Part shown: in pieces, positions 39,639 through 47,993 of the stretch
Numbering within the stretch: the stretch's first letter is position 1
Layout of the letters: each line of letters begins with the position of its first letter
Assembly: GCA_019635415.1 (NCBI GenBank)
Contig: JAHBZN010000002.1
Span: 310,001-374,000, forward strand
Origin: Ramlibacter sp.
GTDB lineage: Bacteria > Pseudomonadota > Gammaproteobacteria > Burkholderiales > Burkholderiaceae_C
Length of the DNA: 64,000 nt
Direction of reading: 5' to 3'
Notes under the pieces: model-generated
Database searches by the model: none
What the model saw: the letters and a program-made list of their open reading frames with translations, nothing else
Told to the model about the DNA's origin: nothing
Made by a program: the position numbers and the translations under genes

Positions 39639-40697
39639 ATGTCACTCATTCCCGCCACCATCCTCACCGGCTTTCTCGGCTCGGGCAAGACCACGTTGCT
39701 CAAGCGCGTCCTCAGCGAATCGCATGGCCAGAAAATCGCCGTGATCGAGAACGAGTTTGGCGAGGAAAACATCGACAGCGACATCCTGGTCACCGAGAGC
39801 AAGGAGCAGATCGTGCAGATGAGCAACGGCTGCATCTGCTGCACCATCCGCGAGGACCTGCGCGAGACGCTGCAGCTGCTGGCCGCCAAGAAGCGCAAGG
39901 GCCTGCTCGACTTCGACCGCGTGGTCATCGAGACCACCGGTCTGGCCGACCCCGGCCCGGTGGCGCAGACCTTCTTCATGGACGACGAGATCGCCGAAAC
40001 CTACCTGCTGGATTCCATCCTGACCCTGGTGGATGCCAAGCACGCGGCCCAGCAGCTGAACGACCGGCAGGAGGCGCGGCGCCAGGTTGGCTTTGCCGAC
40101 CAGATCTTCATCAGCAAGACCGACCTCGTGGCCCAGGATGAAACCGATGCGCTGATGCACCGCCTCAAGCACATGAACCCCCGCGCGCCGCAGCAGGCTG
40201 TGCATTTTGGCGAGGTCCCGATCAAGTCGGTGTTCGACCTGCGCGGGTTCAACCTGAACGCGAAGCTGGACATCGATCCCGACTTCCTCAAGGACGACGA
40301 CCACGGCCACGCCCATCACGACCATGACCACGAGCATGGCGAGCATTGCGATCACCCCTCGCATGCCCACGAGGGCCACGGCCACCACCATCACCATGAC
40401 GACGATGTGAAGAGCTTCGTCTTCAAGTCCGACCGTGCTTTCGACGCGGCCAGGCTGGAGGATTTCCTGGGCGCCGTGGTCAACATCTACGGACCGCGGA
40501 TGCTGCGCTACAAGGGCGTCCTGAACATGCAGGGCACCGAACGCAAGGTGATTTTCCAGGGGGTGCACCAGCTCATGGGCAGCGACCTCGGGCCGGCCTG
40601 GGCCGACGGGGAGCAGCGCAACAGCAAGATGGTGTTCATCGGCATCGACCTGCCCAAAGACATTTTTCTTCAGGGGCTTGAGCAGTGCCTGATTTGA
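39639..40697 (+). CDS. CobW/ZNG1-family GTP-binding metallochaperone
   Basis: A 352-residue G3E-family GTPase of the COG0523 group, associated with zinc or other metal delivery. Walker A GFLGSGKTTLL at residue 10, metal-binding CICC in SNGCICCTIRED near residue 64, Walker B ETTGLADP near residue 98, G4 SKTDLV near residue 164, a His-rich linker (HGHAHHDHDHEHGEHCDH and HGHHHHHDDD) near residues 222-255, and the CobW C-terminal domain. It sits upstream of a dksA whose zinc-finger cysteines are mostly replaced. I find no Zur-like operator upstream. Confidence 0.9.
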   Translation: MSLIPATILTGFLGSGKTTLLKRVLSESHGQKIAVIENEFGEENIDSDILVTESKEQIVQMSNGCICCTIREDLRETLQLLAAKKRKGLLDFDRVVIETTGLADPGPVAQTFFMDDEIAETYLLDSILTLVDAKHAAQQLNDRQEARRQVGFADQIFISKTDLVAQDETDALMHRLKHMNPRAPQQAVHFGEVPIKSVFDLRGFNLNAKLDIDPDFLKDDDHGHAHHDHDHEHGEHCDHPSHAHEGHGHHHHHDDDVKSFVFKSDRAFDAARLEDFLGAVVNIYGPRMLRYKGVLNMQGTERKVIFQGVHQLMGSDLGPAWADGEQRNSKMVFIGIDLPKDIFLQGLEQCLI

Positions 40698-40880
40698 GTT
40701 AGGCTAGGGGCCTTTTGCGGGCCCGTGCAGGGCAGGGCGCGCAACCGGTTCCGGTTTTTGGTTGGGGAGCCAAATGATTGTGTCGATTCTGCAACTGATG
40801 GGTTTTGGCTGGGGTGGTGGCGAGTCGCGCCGCGACCGTGAAAACCCGCGACCGGTGTCCGATCGCACCGACAATCAGGG

Positions 40881-40886
40881 TATAAC
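40881..40886 (+). promoter_or_regulatory. dksA: Possible -10 hexamer of dksA
   Basis: TATAAC about 95 bases before the GTG start, the best -10 match in the 283-base cobW-dksA gap. No convincing -35. The rest of that gap carries only frame-open sequence with no recognisable gene. Confidence 0.4.
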
Positions 40887-40980
40887 TCGCTCTCATGAAG
40901 GCCCCACGTCAACAGAGCAAGGCAGATCCGCGAAACCTGGCCGGCCCCAGGCAACCGCCAGCGCCGCGAGGAGACAAGCA

Positions 40981-42012
40981 GTGAAAGCCCCAGCCAAGAA
41001 AGCCAAACCAGCGGCCAAGCCGCAAAAACCTGTGGCCAAGGCCAAACCCGCTGCGTCCGCCAAGGCGGCTCCTGCCAAGAAGACGGTTACCAAACCTGCC
41101 GCCAAGGTGGCCGCCAAGCCTGTGACCAAGGCCGCTCCGGCCAAGGCGGCAGCCAAACCGGTGGCCAAGGCCAAGCCCGCAGCCAAGCCGGCTGCGACCA
41201 AAACGACCGCCAAGCCCGTGACGGCCGCCAAGTCCGCGGCCAAACCGGTGGCCAAGGCGGCCGCCAAGCCCGCCGCGACCAAGCCTGTCACGGCCAAGCC
41301 GGCCAAGCTGGCCAAGGCCCCGTTAAAATCTGCCGCCCCCGCCCGTGTGGCGGTGGCTGTGTCCGCACCCAAGCCCCAGACCGTGGCGCCGGTGGTGGCC
41401 CCGCCGGTTCCGGCGAAGGCTTCCAAACCTTCATCACGGCTGGCCCAAATCACTGTGCCCTCCATGGCTCAATCAGTGGCCTCGACCGCTGCCAAATCAA
41501 GTTACGCCCCCGCAATGCCGTCCCCCGTTCTCGTTTCTCCGCCTCCCATTTCCGTCAAGAAAGACCCGAAACTCGCCAACAACTGGAAAGCCAAGCCGGC
41601 CGAAGAACTGACCGACGCCGAAGTCATGGCCATGCCCGATGCCGAGTACATGAATGACAAGCAGATGGCGTTCTTCCGCTTCAAGCTGTCGCAACTCAAG
41701 CAGGACATCCTCAACAGCGCCGGCGAAACCACCGAGCACCTGCGCGAAGACACCGTGATCGTGCCCGACCCGGCAGACCGCGCCACCATCGAGGAAGAGC
41801 ACGCACTGGAGCTGCGTACGCGTGACCGCGAGCGCAAGCTGCTGAAGAAGATCGAACAGTCGATCCAGCGCATCGATGCCGGTGATTACGGCTACTGCGA
41901 CGAGACCGGCGAGCCCATCGGCGTGGGGCGGCTGCTGGCGCGGCCCACGGCCACGCTGTCGCTGGAAGCCCAGCAGCGGCGCGAACTCAAGCAGAAGATG
42001 TTCGGCGACTGA
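40981..42012 (+). CDS. dksA: DksA-type RNA polymerase-binding factor with long Lys/Ala/Pro-rich N-terminus
   Basis: A 343-residue protein. Residues about 200-343 are DksA: coiled coil with the functional tip DPADRA (matching the Asp-x-x-Asp-x-Ala tip needed with ppGpp) and C-terminal YGYCDETGEPIGVGRLLARPT. Only the first of the four zinc cysteines remains. Residues 1-110 are an AKP repeat region like histone H1 tails, then a Pro/Ala/Ser-rich linker; E. coli DksA is 151 residues. The GTG start at 40981 is chosen for GAGGAGA 6 bases upstream; the frame stays open to 40762 but upstream has no DksA resemblance or ribosome site. Confidence 0.88.
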   Translation: MKAPAKKAKPAAKPQKPVAKAKPAASAKAAPAKKTVTKPAAKVAAKPVTKAAPAKAAAKPVAKAKPAAKPAATKTTAKPVTAAKSAAKPVAKAAAKPAATKPVTAKPAKLAKAPLKSAAPARVAVAVSAPKPQTVAPVVAPPVPAKASKPSSRLAQITVPSMAQSVASTAAKSSYAPAMPSPVLVSPPPISVKKDPKLANNWKAKPAEELTDAEVMAMPDAEYMNDKQMAFFRFKLSQLKQDILNSAGETTEHLREDTVIVPDPADRATIEEEHALELRTRDRERKLLKKIEQSIQRIDAGDYGYCDETGEPIGVGRLLARPTATLSLEAQQRRELKQKMFGD

Positions 42013-42059
42013 CCGGACGTCCATTCCTCAAGCTAGGCTTCACACCCGCACGACCCGCC

Positions 42060-43931
42060 ATGTCCAAAGAAGAGAACGGTGGCCTCCTGTCCAAGGTGGT
42101 GAAGTTTGTCCGCAATCCGACCACCAACTGGGCCGACCTCGATCAGCAGGAAACCGATCGCGAGAGCAGCTACTCCAAGCAGATGCTCAAGGAGATGATC
42201 GAGCGCAAGCGGCGCAACGATTTCGTGCGCAAGCGGGAGTTCGACATGCTGCGCAAGATGCGCCGCAGCGAGGTCATGGCGGGCCAGGACCCGGCGGCGC
42301 GGCCATCGTTCTTCCAGAGCTCCATGCCGTCCAAGCCCGACGACCGGGCCATGACGCTCAAGAAGATCGACGAGATCGAAGCCCAGATGTCCATGCAGTG
42401 GTGGAAGACCAAGTATGGCGATTCGTCGGTTCGCACCACCAACTTCCCGGTCTCGGCTTCTCAGGTGGGCAGCACCAGCGTGCCGATTGCCGACAACCCG
42501 AGCAAGACCTCCTACATCCAGACCGAGCCCGCACCGTTGCAGACCGTCAAGTCCGCGCCGGATGCCGCCAGGCCTCCCGTTGCCGTGCCGGCGGCCGCCA
42601 TCGTGCCGGCCGTGGCGCCGGCCCCGGCCCCGGCGGTGCGGCCGGCCCCGGTGGCCCGGGCTGCGCCCACTCCGCCTCCGCCGCCGCCCAGCGCACCCGT
42701 GCGTGTGCCGGTGGCCGGGTCCACCGCGCAGCCGCCAGGCGCCATGGCGGCCCATTACGAGGGTGGCGCCACCACGGGGTTCTCCGCGTCCAAGCTTTTC
42801 GCCGTCGATGTGGAGGAATTCGCGCACGATCCGGAACTCGAGGAAGCGTCGATCCGTTTTGCCAACGGCGACGACGCCGGCGCCGAAACCGGTCTGCTGG
42901 AGGTGCTGGGCCCCAAGGGCACCCGCGTCAGCCACGATGAAACTTGGCTCACCCTGTTTGACCTGTACCGTGCCACCGGCCAGCAGGACCGATTCGAAAG
43001 TGCCGCCATCGATTTCGCGAGCCGGTTCAGCCGGTCGGCCCCGCAATGGTTTTCGCTGCCCGAAGCCGTGGGGCGCATGGGGACGCCCGCCGCGCCAGCG
43101 CCTGCGGGCGCCTCCAGCCAGCAGGTGGCGGACTGGACCAGTCCGAGCATTGTCGGAACACAGTCCCTGGCGGCCTTGAATGCGGCGCTTGCCCGGGCGC
43201 CCGCGCCCTGGCGCCTGAACTGGAACAAGCTGACCAGCATCGAGGACGCCGCCGTGGAGCCGCTGACCAAGCTGTTCACGCAGTGGGCCGCACAGCCGGT
43301 GCAACTGCGCTTCATCGGCGCCGAAGTGCTCGAGAAGGTGTTGCAGAACCTGACGCCGTCGGGTGACAAGGGCGTGGACCCGGCGGCCTGGCGCCTGCGC
43401 ATGGAAGTGCTGCGCGTCATGCACCGGCCTGACGAGTTCGAACTGGTGGCGCTGGACTACTGCGTGACCTACGAGGTCTCCCCGCCCTCCTGGGACAGCG
43501 CCCGCTGCGAATACAAGCCGCTGCAGTCCGATGGCAGCTACGTGGCCGGCCACACCATCATTGGCGAGGCCTTCCGCGACTCCATGCCCTCGGGCATGAG
43601 TGCCGGATATGGCGATACCCATATCCCGTCGATGAACTCGCAGATGACCAACGTGTCGATGGTCGAGCTGGCGGGCCAGATTCTCGGCGACGCCACCGAA
43701 GCGCTGGACACCCTGGAAAACCGGCTGCTGGGGGCCGATGTCATGGTGATTTCCTGCGCGCGCCTGATCCGCATCGACTTCTCCGCGGCCGGCACGCTCC
43801 TGAACTGGGTGACCGCCCGCCAGGCCGAAGGCCGGCAGGTGCAGTTCAGCGATGTCCACCGCCTGGTGGCGGCTTTCTTCAACGTCATTGGCATCAGCGA
43901 ACACGCGCGGGTGACGCCCCGCACCGACTGA
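42060..43931 (+). CDS. Conserved protein with two STAS-like domains and Pro-rich linker
   Basis: A 623-residue soluble protein of no established function. A charged N-terminal part (residues 1-130, possible coiled coil [20 protein letters not shown]) is followed by a PAPAPA linker near residues 180-230. A helical repeat-like part follows ([20 protein letters not shown]), then a STAS-like domain near residues 360-440 and another near 545-615 ([26 protein letters not shown]). STAS domains usually relay signals by Ser phosphorylation or bind nucleotides. Located between dksA and hslV. No membrane segments. Confidence 0.7.
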   Translation: MSKEENGGLLSKVVKFVRNPTTNWADLDQQETDRESSYSKQMLKEMIERKRRNDFVRKREFDMLRKMRRSEVMAGQDPAARPSFFQSSMPSKPDDRAMTLKKIDEIEAQMSMQWWKTKYGDSSVRTTNFPVSASQVGSTSVPIADNPSKTSYIQTEPAPLQTVKSAPDAARPPVAVPAAAIVPAVAPAPAPAVRPAPVARAAPTPPPPPPSAPVRVPVAGSTAQPPGAMAAHYEGGATTGFSASKLFAVDVEEFAHDPELEEASIRFANGDDAGAETGLLEVLGPKGTRVSHDETWLTLFDLYRATGQQDRFESAAIDFASRFSRSAPQWFSLPEAVGRMGTPAAPAPAGASSQQVADWTSPSIVGTQSLAALNAALARAPAPWRLNWNKLTSIEDAAVEPLTKLFTQWAAQPVQLRFIGAEVLEKVLQNLTPSGDKGVDPAAWRLRMEVLRVMHRPDEFELVALDYCVTYEVSPPSWDSARCEYKPLQSDGSYVAGHTIIGEAFRDSMPSGMSAGYGDTHIPSMNSQMTNVSMVELAGQILGDATEALDTLENRLLGADVMVISCARLIRIDFSAAGTLLNWVTARQAEGRQVQFSDVHRLVAAFFNVIGISEHARVTPRTD

Positions 43932-43995
43932 GCCTTTCCCCGGGGTGCCGGCGCGCGGGCTTGCTTTCGGCGCACGCTGCCCCCAGCTGAACAGC

Positions 43996-44544
43996 ATGGA
44001 ACAATTTCACGGAACCACGATCGTCAGCGTGCGGCGCAAGACGCCCGATGGCTGGCAGGTGGCGATCGGCGGCGACGGCCAGGTCACTCTGGGCAACATC
44101 GTCATCAAGGGCACGGCGCGCAAGGTCCGCAAGCTGTACCACGACAAGGTGGTGGCCGGCTTTGCCGGGGCCACGGCCGACGCGTTCACCCTGTTCGAGC
44201 GGTTCGAGGCCAAGCTCGAGAAACACCAGGGTCACCTCGTGCGCTCGGCCATCGAGCTGACCAAGGACTGGCGCACCGACCGGGTGCTGCGCCGCCTGGA
44301 AGCCATGCTGGCCGTGGCCGACAGGGACGCTTCCCTCATCATCACCGGCAACGGCGACGTGCTGGAGCCTGAACACGGCATCATCGCGATCGGCTCGGGA
44401 GGCGCCTACGCCCAGGCGGCGGCCAAGGCGCTGCTGGACAACACCGACCTCCCGGCCCGCGACATCGTCAGGAAGTCGCTCGAAATCGCTGCCGAGCTGT
44501 GCATCTATACCAACATGCACCACACCATTGAGGAGCTGTCATGA
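43996..44544 (+). CDS. hslV: ATP-dependent protease subunit HslV
   Basis: A 182-residue proteasome-like peptidase subunit. The propeptide MEQFHG is removed to expose catalytic Thr of [18 protein letters not shown] and [17 protein letters not shown] are typical. ATG 43996 is set by the position of the propeptide; the frame is open 17 codons further upstream. Works as a dodecamer with HslU. Confidence 0.95.
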   Translation: MEQFHGTTIVSVRRKTPDGWQVAIGGDGQVTLGNIVIKGTARKVRKLYHDKVVAGFAGATADAFTLFERFEAKLEKHQGHLVRSAIELTKDWRTDRVLRRLEAMLAVADRDASLIITGNGDVLEPEHGIIAIGSGGAYAQAAAKALLDNTDLPARDIVRKSLEIAAELCIYTNMHHTIEELS

Positions 44545-44546
44545 GT

Positions 44547-44638
44547 GCGGTGAACCTGAGCACCGCCGGGACGCCCCAGGGTGCGAAGGCCCCCTTGGGG
44601 GGCAGCGCAGTACACGAAGTGACCAGCGTGGGGGCGAC
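44547..44638 (+). repeat. Dispersed repeat family A, copy 2, between hslV and hslU
   Basis: Near-complete copy: CCGCCGGGACGCCCCAGGG, GCGAAGGCCCCC, TTGGGGGGCAGCGCAG, CACGAAGTGACCAGCGTGGGGGCG. It fills the whole gap between hslV and hslU; its final GUGGGGG lies immediately before the hslU ATG and is the only Shine-Dalgarno-like sequence there. Confidence 0.88.
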
Positions 44639-45964
44639 ATGTCCGGCATGACCCCCCAGGAAATCGTTTCCGAACTGGACCGGCACATCGTCGGCCAGCA
44701 GGATGCCAAGCGCGCCGTGGCCATTGCATTGCGCAACCGCTGGCGCCGCCAGCAGGTGGATGAGAAGCTGCGCGGCGAGATCACCCCCAAGAACATCCTG
44801 ATGATCGGCCCCACCGGCGTGGGCAAGACCGAGATCGCGCGGCGCCTGGCCCGGCTGGCCGATGCGCCTTTCATCAAGGTAGAGGCGACCAAGTTCACCG
44901 AAGTGGGCTACGTGGGCAAGGATGTGGATGCGATCATCCGGGACCTTGTGGAGATCGCCGTCAAGCAAACGCGCGAGGCCGAGGTCCGCAAGGTGCGTAC
45001 CCGGGCCGAGGACCTTGCCGAGGACCGCATCCTGGACATCCTGATTCCGCCGCCGCGGCTGGCTGATTCGGCCGGCGCGCCGCCTGACGGCGCGGCCCGC
45101 CAGTCCTTTCGCAAGAAGTTGCGCGAGGGGCAGCTGGACGACAAGGAGATCGAGATCGACCTGGCCGAGTCCCGCGCGCCGCTGGAAATCATGGGGCCCG
45201 CGGGCATGGAGGAAATGACCGAGCAGCTGCGCGGCATGTTCAGCCAGCTCGGCCAGAACCGCCGCAAGACCCGCCGCCTCAAGGTGTCCGAAGCCCTGAA
45301 GCTGCTGGTCGAGGAAGAGGCGGCCAAGCTGGTCAACGAGGACGAGATCCGCGCGGCGGCCATCGTCAACGCCGAGCAGAACGGCATCGTCTTCATCGAC
45401 GAGATCGACAAGGTGGCCTCGCGCAGCGACGTCAGTGGCGCCGACGTGTCGCGCCAGGGCGTTCAGCGCGATCTGCTGCCCCTGGTGGAGGGCACCACCG
45501 TGTCCACCAAGTACGGCCCCATCAAGACCGATCACATCCTGTTCATCGCCAGTGGCGCATTCCATCTGGCCAAGCCGAGCGACCTGATCCCCGAGCTGCA
45601 GGGCCGGTTGCCCATCCGCGTCGAGCTGCAGTCGCTGTCGGTGCAGGACTTCGAGGCCATCCTCACGCAGACCCATGCATCGCTGGTCCGGCAGTACCAG
45701 GCCCTGCTGGCCACCGAGAATGTGACCCTCAGTTTCACGCCTGAGGGCATTACCCGGCTGGCGTCCATTGCCTTCGATGTCAACGAGAGCACCGAAAACA
45801 TCGGCGCACGCCGCCTGGCCACCGTGATGGAGCGCCTGCTGGACGAGGTGAGCTACGAGGCGACGCGCCTGAGCGGCCAGACGGTCACGATCGACGCGGC
45901 CTATGTCGATGCGCGGCTTCAGGCGCTGAGCCGCAACGAGGATCTGTCCCGTTACATCCTCTGA
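44639..45964 (+). CDS. hslU: ATP-dependent protease ATPase subunit HslU
   Basis: A 441-residue AAA+ unfoldase. [34 protein letters not shown] is the classic start; Walker [10 protein letters not shown] near residue 60, the intermediate domain near residues 110-240, Walker [13 protein letters not shown] near residue 250, C-terminal LSRYIL that docks into HslV. ATG 44639 directly abuts the family A repeat. Confidence 0.96.
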   Translation: MSGMTPQEIVSELDRHIVGQQDAKRAVAIALRNRWRRQQVDEKLRGEITPKNILMIGPTGVGKTEIARRLARLADAPFIKVEATKFTEVGYVGKDVDAIIRDLVEIAVKQTREAEVRKVRTRAEDLAEDRILDILIPPPRLADSAGAPPDGAARQSFRKKLREGQLDDKEIEIDLAESRAPLEIMGPAGMEEMTEQLRGMFSQLGQNRRKTRRLKVSEALKLLVEEEAAKLVNEDEIRAAAIVNAEQNGIVFIDEIDKVASRSDVSGADVSRQGVQRDLLPLVEGTTVSTKYGPIKTDHILFIASGAFHLAKPSDLIPELQGRLPIRVELQSLSVQDFEAILTQTHASLVRQYQALLATENVTLSFTPEGITRLASIAFDVNESTENIGARRLATVMERLLDEVSYEATRLSGQTVTIDAAYVDARLQALSRNEDLSRYIL

Positions 45965-45996
45965 GGGGCGCCGCGCTGCCGGCGCCTCTTTTTTCC
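45964..45996 (+). terminator. Rho-independent terminator after hslU
   Basis: GAGGGGCGCC, loop GCGCTG, CCGGCGCCTC and a run of six T, starting at the hslU stop. Confidence 0.85.
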
Positions 45997-46107
45997 TCAC
46001 CCATCACTTTGAGTGTGCGCTCTAAGTGCTTCATTTAGAACGTTTTTCGAGCACTTGCCGCTTGCAAAAACGCGTCTAAGTCGTTGATTTCATTGCAAAA
46101 AATTGTA
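45997..46107. other. AT-rich inter-terminator segment with hairpin and direct repeats
   Basis: No ORF of note. AAGTGCT (46024-46030) pairs with AGCACTT (46050-46056). TCTAAGTG.TT.ATTT at 46021 is echoed at 46075 (TCTAAGTCGTTGATTT), and TTGCAAAAA occurs at 46062 and 46093. It lies between two terminators and could be a small RNA or mra leader; no firm promoter is seen. Confidence 0.35.
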
Positions 46108-46136
46108 GCCGGCCGCTTGCGGCCGGATTTTTTCCT
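46108..46136 (+). terminator. Second rho-independent terminator upstream of mraZ
   Basis: CCGGCCGC-TT-GCGGCCGG followed by ATTTTTTCC. It insulates the mra promoter from upstream transcription or ends a short transcript from the segment before it. Confidence 0.75.
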
Positions 46137-46144
46137 GCTACAGT
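46117..46144 (+). promoter_or_regulatory. Possible mraZ (dcw) promoter
   Basis: TTGCGG (46117-46122), 16-base spacer, TACAGT (46139-46144). The -10 touches the first MraZ box, which would allow direct repression. The -35 overlaps the terminator stem, so this is tentative. Confidence 0.35.
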
Positions 46145-46178
46145 GCAAAAAAGTGCAATTAAGTGGTGAAAAGTGCGT
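46141..46178 (+). promoter_or_regulatory. MraZ operator: four GTG boxes at exact 10-bp spacing
   Basis: GTG begins at 46143, 46153, 46163 and 46173 in the pattern GTGCAAAAAA, GTGCAATTAA, GTGGTGAAAA, GTGCGTTTG. MraZ is known to bind tandem GTG-containing repeats with 10-bp period in front of its own operon (three TGGG boxes in E. coli). It lies 45-80 bases before mraZ. Confidence 0.8.
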
Positions 46179-46222
46179 TTGCCGCTGCTCGCCTGCCGTT
46201 TTCATTGTGAGGGTTCAACAAG

Positions 46223-46651
46223 GTGTTTCAAGGGGCTTCGTCTCTGAGTCTGGATGCGAAGGGTCGGCTTTCCGTGCCGACCCGGCATCGTGACGTCCTG
46301 AGCGCGACCGCCTCCGGCCAGTTGACCATCACCCGGCACCCGCATGGCTGCCTGATGATCTTTCCGCGCCCCGAATGGGAGAAGTTCCGGGCCCGGGTGG
46401 CCGAGCTGCCCATGTCCGCCCAGTGGTGGAAGCGTGTCTTCCTTGGCAACGCCATGGACGTGGAGCTCGATGGCACCGGGCGCGTGCTGGTATCGCCGGA
46501 GTTGCGCGAGGCAGCCGGCATTTCGCGCGAGACCATGCTGCTGGGCATGGGCAACCACTTCGAGCTGTGGGACAAGGCGACCTACGAAGCCAAGGAAGCC
46601 GAGGCGATGCAGGGCGAGATGCCCGACGTATTCAGGGACTTCTCTTTCTGA
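46223..46651 (+). CDS. mraZ: Transcriptional regulator MraZ
   Basis: A 142-residue protein with two AbrB-like MraZ domains: [16 protein letters not shown] near residue 9 and [16 protein letters not shown] near residue 80. First gene of the dcw cluster, which it represses through the GTG boxes upstream. Start is GTG at 46223, giving [11 protein letters not shown] as in the family. Confidence 0.96.
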   Translation: MFQGASSLSLDAKGRLSVPTRHRDVLSATASGQLTITRHPHGCLMIFPRPEWEKFRARVAELPMSAQWWKRVFLGNAMDVELDGTGRVLVSPELREAAGISRETMLLGMGNHFELWDKATYEAKEAEAMQGEMPDVFRDFSF

Positions 46652-46660
46652 AGGCCGGCG

Positions 46661-47578
46661 GTGGAACCCACATGGCAACACACCACCGTCCTGTTGAGCG
46701 AAGCAGTCGAATCACTCCTCACCAGGCCGGATGCAACCTACATCGATGCCACGTTTGGCCGCGGTGGGCATTCGCGCCTGCTGCTGTCGCGGCTGGCGCC
46801 GCAGGGGCGCCTGATCGCGTTCGACAAGGACCCCGAGGCCATTGCCGAGGCCGGGCGCATCCAGGACGCACGTTTTTCGATCCGCCACGAGGGGTTTCGC
46901 CATCTGGCCGATGTGCCTGCAGGGAGTGCGGCTGGCGTGCTGATGGACCTGGGCGTGAGCTCGCCGCAGATCGACAACCCGTCGCGCGGCTTCAGTTTCC
47001 GGTTCGATGGCCCGCTGGACATGCGCATGGACACCACGCGCGGCGAAAGCGTGGCGCAGTGGCTGGCTTCGGCGGAGGTTCAACAGATTGCGGAGGTGAT
47101 ACGTGACTATGGCGAAGAACGGTTTGCTGTTCAGATTGCAAAGGCGCTTGTTGCTCGCAGACAGGAGCGGGGCCCAATTTCAACCACCGCCGAGCTGGCC
47201 CAGCTCGTGGCTGGCGCGGTCAAAACCCGCGAGCCGGGCCAGGACCCTGCAACGCGCACATTTCAGGCTCTTCGGATTTTCATCAACGCCGAGCTTGAAG
47301 AGCTGCAACAGGCGCTAGAGGCGAGCCTCGATGTGTTGCAACCCGGAGGCCGGCTCGTGGTGATCAGCTTTCATTCGCTGGAAGACCGCATCGTCAAGCA
47401 GTTCATCGCCCGGCATTCGCGCGAGGTGTATGACCGGCGCGCGCCCTTCGCTGCGCCCCAGCCCATGAAACTGCGCGCGCTGGAGCGCATCAAGCCCACC
47501 GCCGCGGAAATCGCGGGCAACCCGCGCTCCCGCAGCGCGATCATGCGCGTGGCGCAGCGCACGGAGGTGCAGGCATGA
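46661..47578 (+). CDS. rsmH: 16S rRNA (cytosine(1402)-N4)-methyltransferase RsmH
   Basis: A 305-residue SAM methyltransferase (formerly MraW). [13 protein letters not shown] at the start, [16 protein letters not shown] (SAM motif), [22 protein letters not shown], and [19 protein letters not shown] start at 46661, 9 bases after mraZ. Confidence 0.95.
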   Translation: MEPTWQHTTVLLSEAVESLLTRPDATYIDATFGRGGHSRLLLSRLAPQGRLIAFDKDPEAIAEAGRIQDARFSIRHEGFRHLADVPAGSAAGVLMDLGVSSPQIDNPSRGFSFRFDGPLDMRMDTTRGESVAQWLASAEVQQIAEVIRDYGEERFAVQIAKALVARRQERGPISTTAELAQLVAGAVKTREPGQDPATRTFQALRIFINAELEELQQALEASLDVLQPGGRLVVISFHSLEDRIVKQFIARHSREVYDRRAPFAAPQPMKLRALERIKPTAAEIAGNPRSRSAIMRVAQRTEVQA

Positions 47579-47660
47579 GCGCCGTCCGGCTGTCCGCAGG
47601 CATGCAAACCCTCAAGGGAAGCGGCGTCGTGCACGCGGTGACCGGCGCGGGGGCCGCCCT
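47577..47660 (+). repeat. Dispersed repeat family A, copy 3 (degenerate), between rsmH and ftsL
   Basis: It keeps the right half best: AAGCGGCGTCGTGCACGCGGTGACCGGCGCGGGGGC. The left GC hairpin is eroded (CCCTCAAGGGAAG). The G-run lies about 10 bases before the ftsL GTG and is its only ribosome-site candidate. Confidence 0.65.
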
Positions 47661-47993
47661 GTGACCCGGCTCAACCTCGTCCTGCTGCTGGCGGTGCTGG
47701 CGAGCGCGCTGTACCTGGTGCGCACGCAGTACGAGTCACGCCGCCTGTTCACCGAAATCGACAAGGCCGAGAGCGAATCGCACCAGCTGGAGATCGAGGC
47801 CGAGCGCCTCAAGGTCGAACGGCGCGCGCAGGCCACGCCGGCACGCGTGGAAAAGCTCGCCAAGGAAAAGCTGCAGATGCGCACCACCAGTCCCGCCATC
47901 ACGCAGTACGTCACCTACCAGGGCGCCACGGCACCGGCCGAAGGCGCGGCGGCAGGCGCGGCGCGCAGTGCCAACGGCGAGGTGCGCCCATGA
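47661..47993 (+). CDS. ftsL: Cell division protein FtsL
   Basis: A 110-residue bitopic membrane protein: one N-terminal helix (LNLVLLLAVLASALYLV) and a periplasmic coiled coil (RRLFTEIDKAESESHQLEIEAERLKVE). It forms the FtsQLB complex. GTG start right after a family A repeat; the last 4 bases overlap ftsI. Identified by size, topology and position. Confidence 0.9.
   Translation: MTRLNLVLLLAVLASALYLVRTQYESRRLFTEIDKAESESHQLEIEAERLKVERRAQATPARVEKLAKEKLQMRTTSPAITQYVTYQGATAPAEGAAAGAARSANGEVRP

Noticed and set aside
40762..40980. N-terminal extension of dksA by 73 codons
   Set aside because: No ribosome site or family resemblance. A strong GAGGAGA precedes the GTG at 40981, and a -10-like hexamer lies inside the extension.
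40980..41340. Tandem AKP-coding repeats considered as a DNA satellite
   Set aside because: The unit is irregular at DNA level and fits codon-level repetition of Ala, Lys and Pro in a disordered tail, so it is treated as part of dksA.
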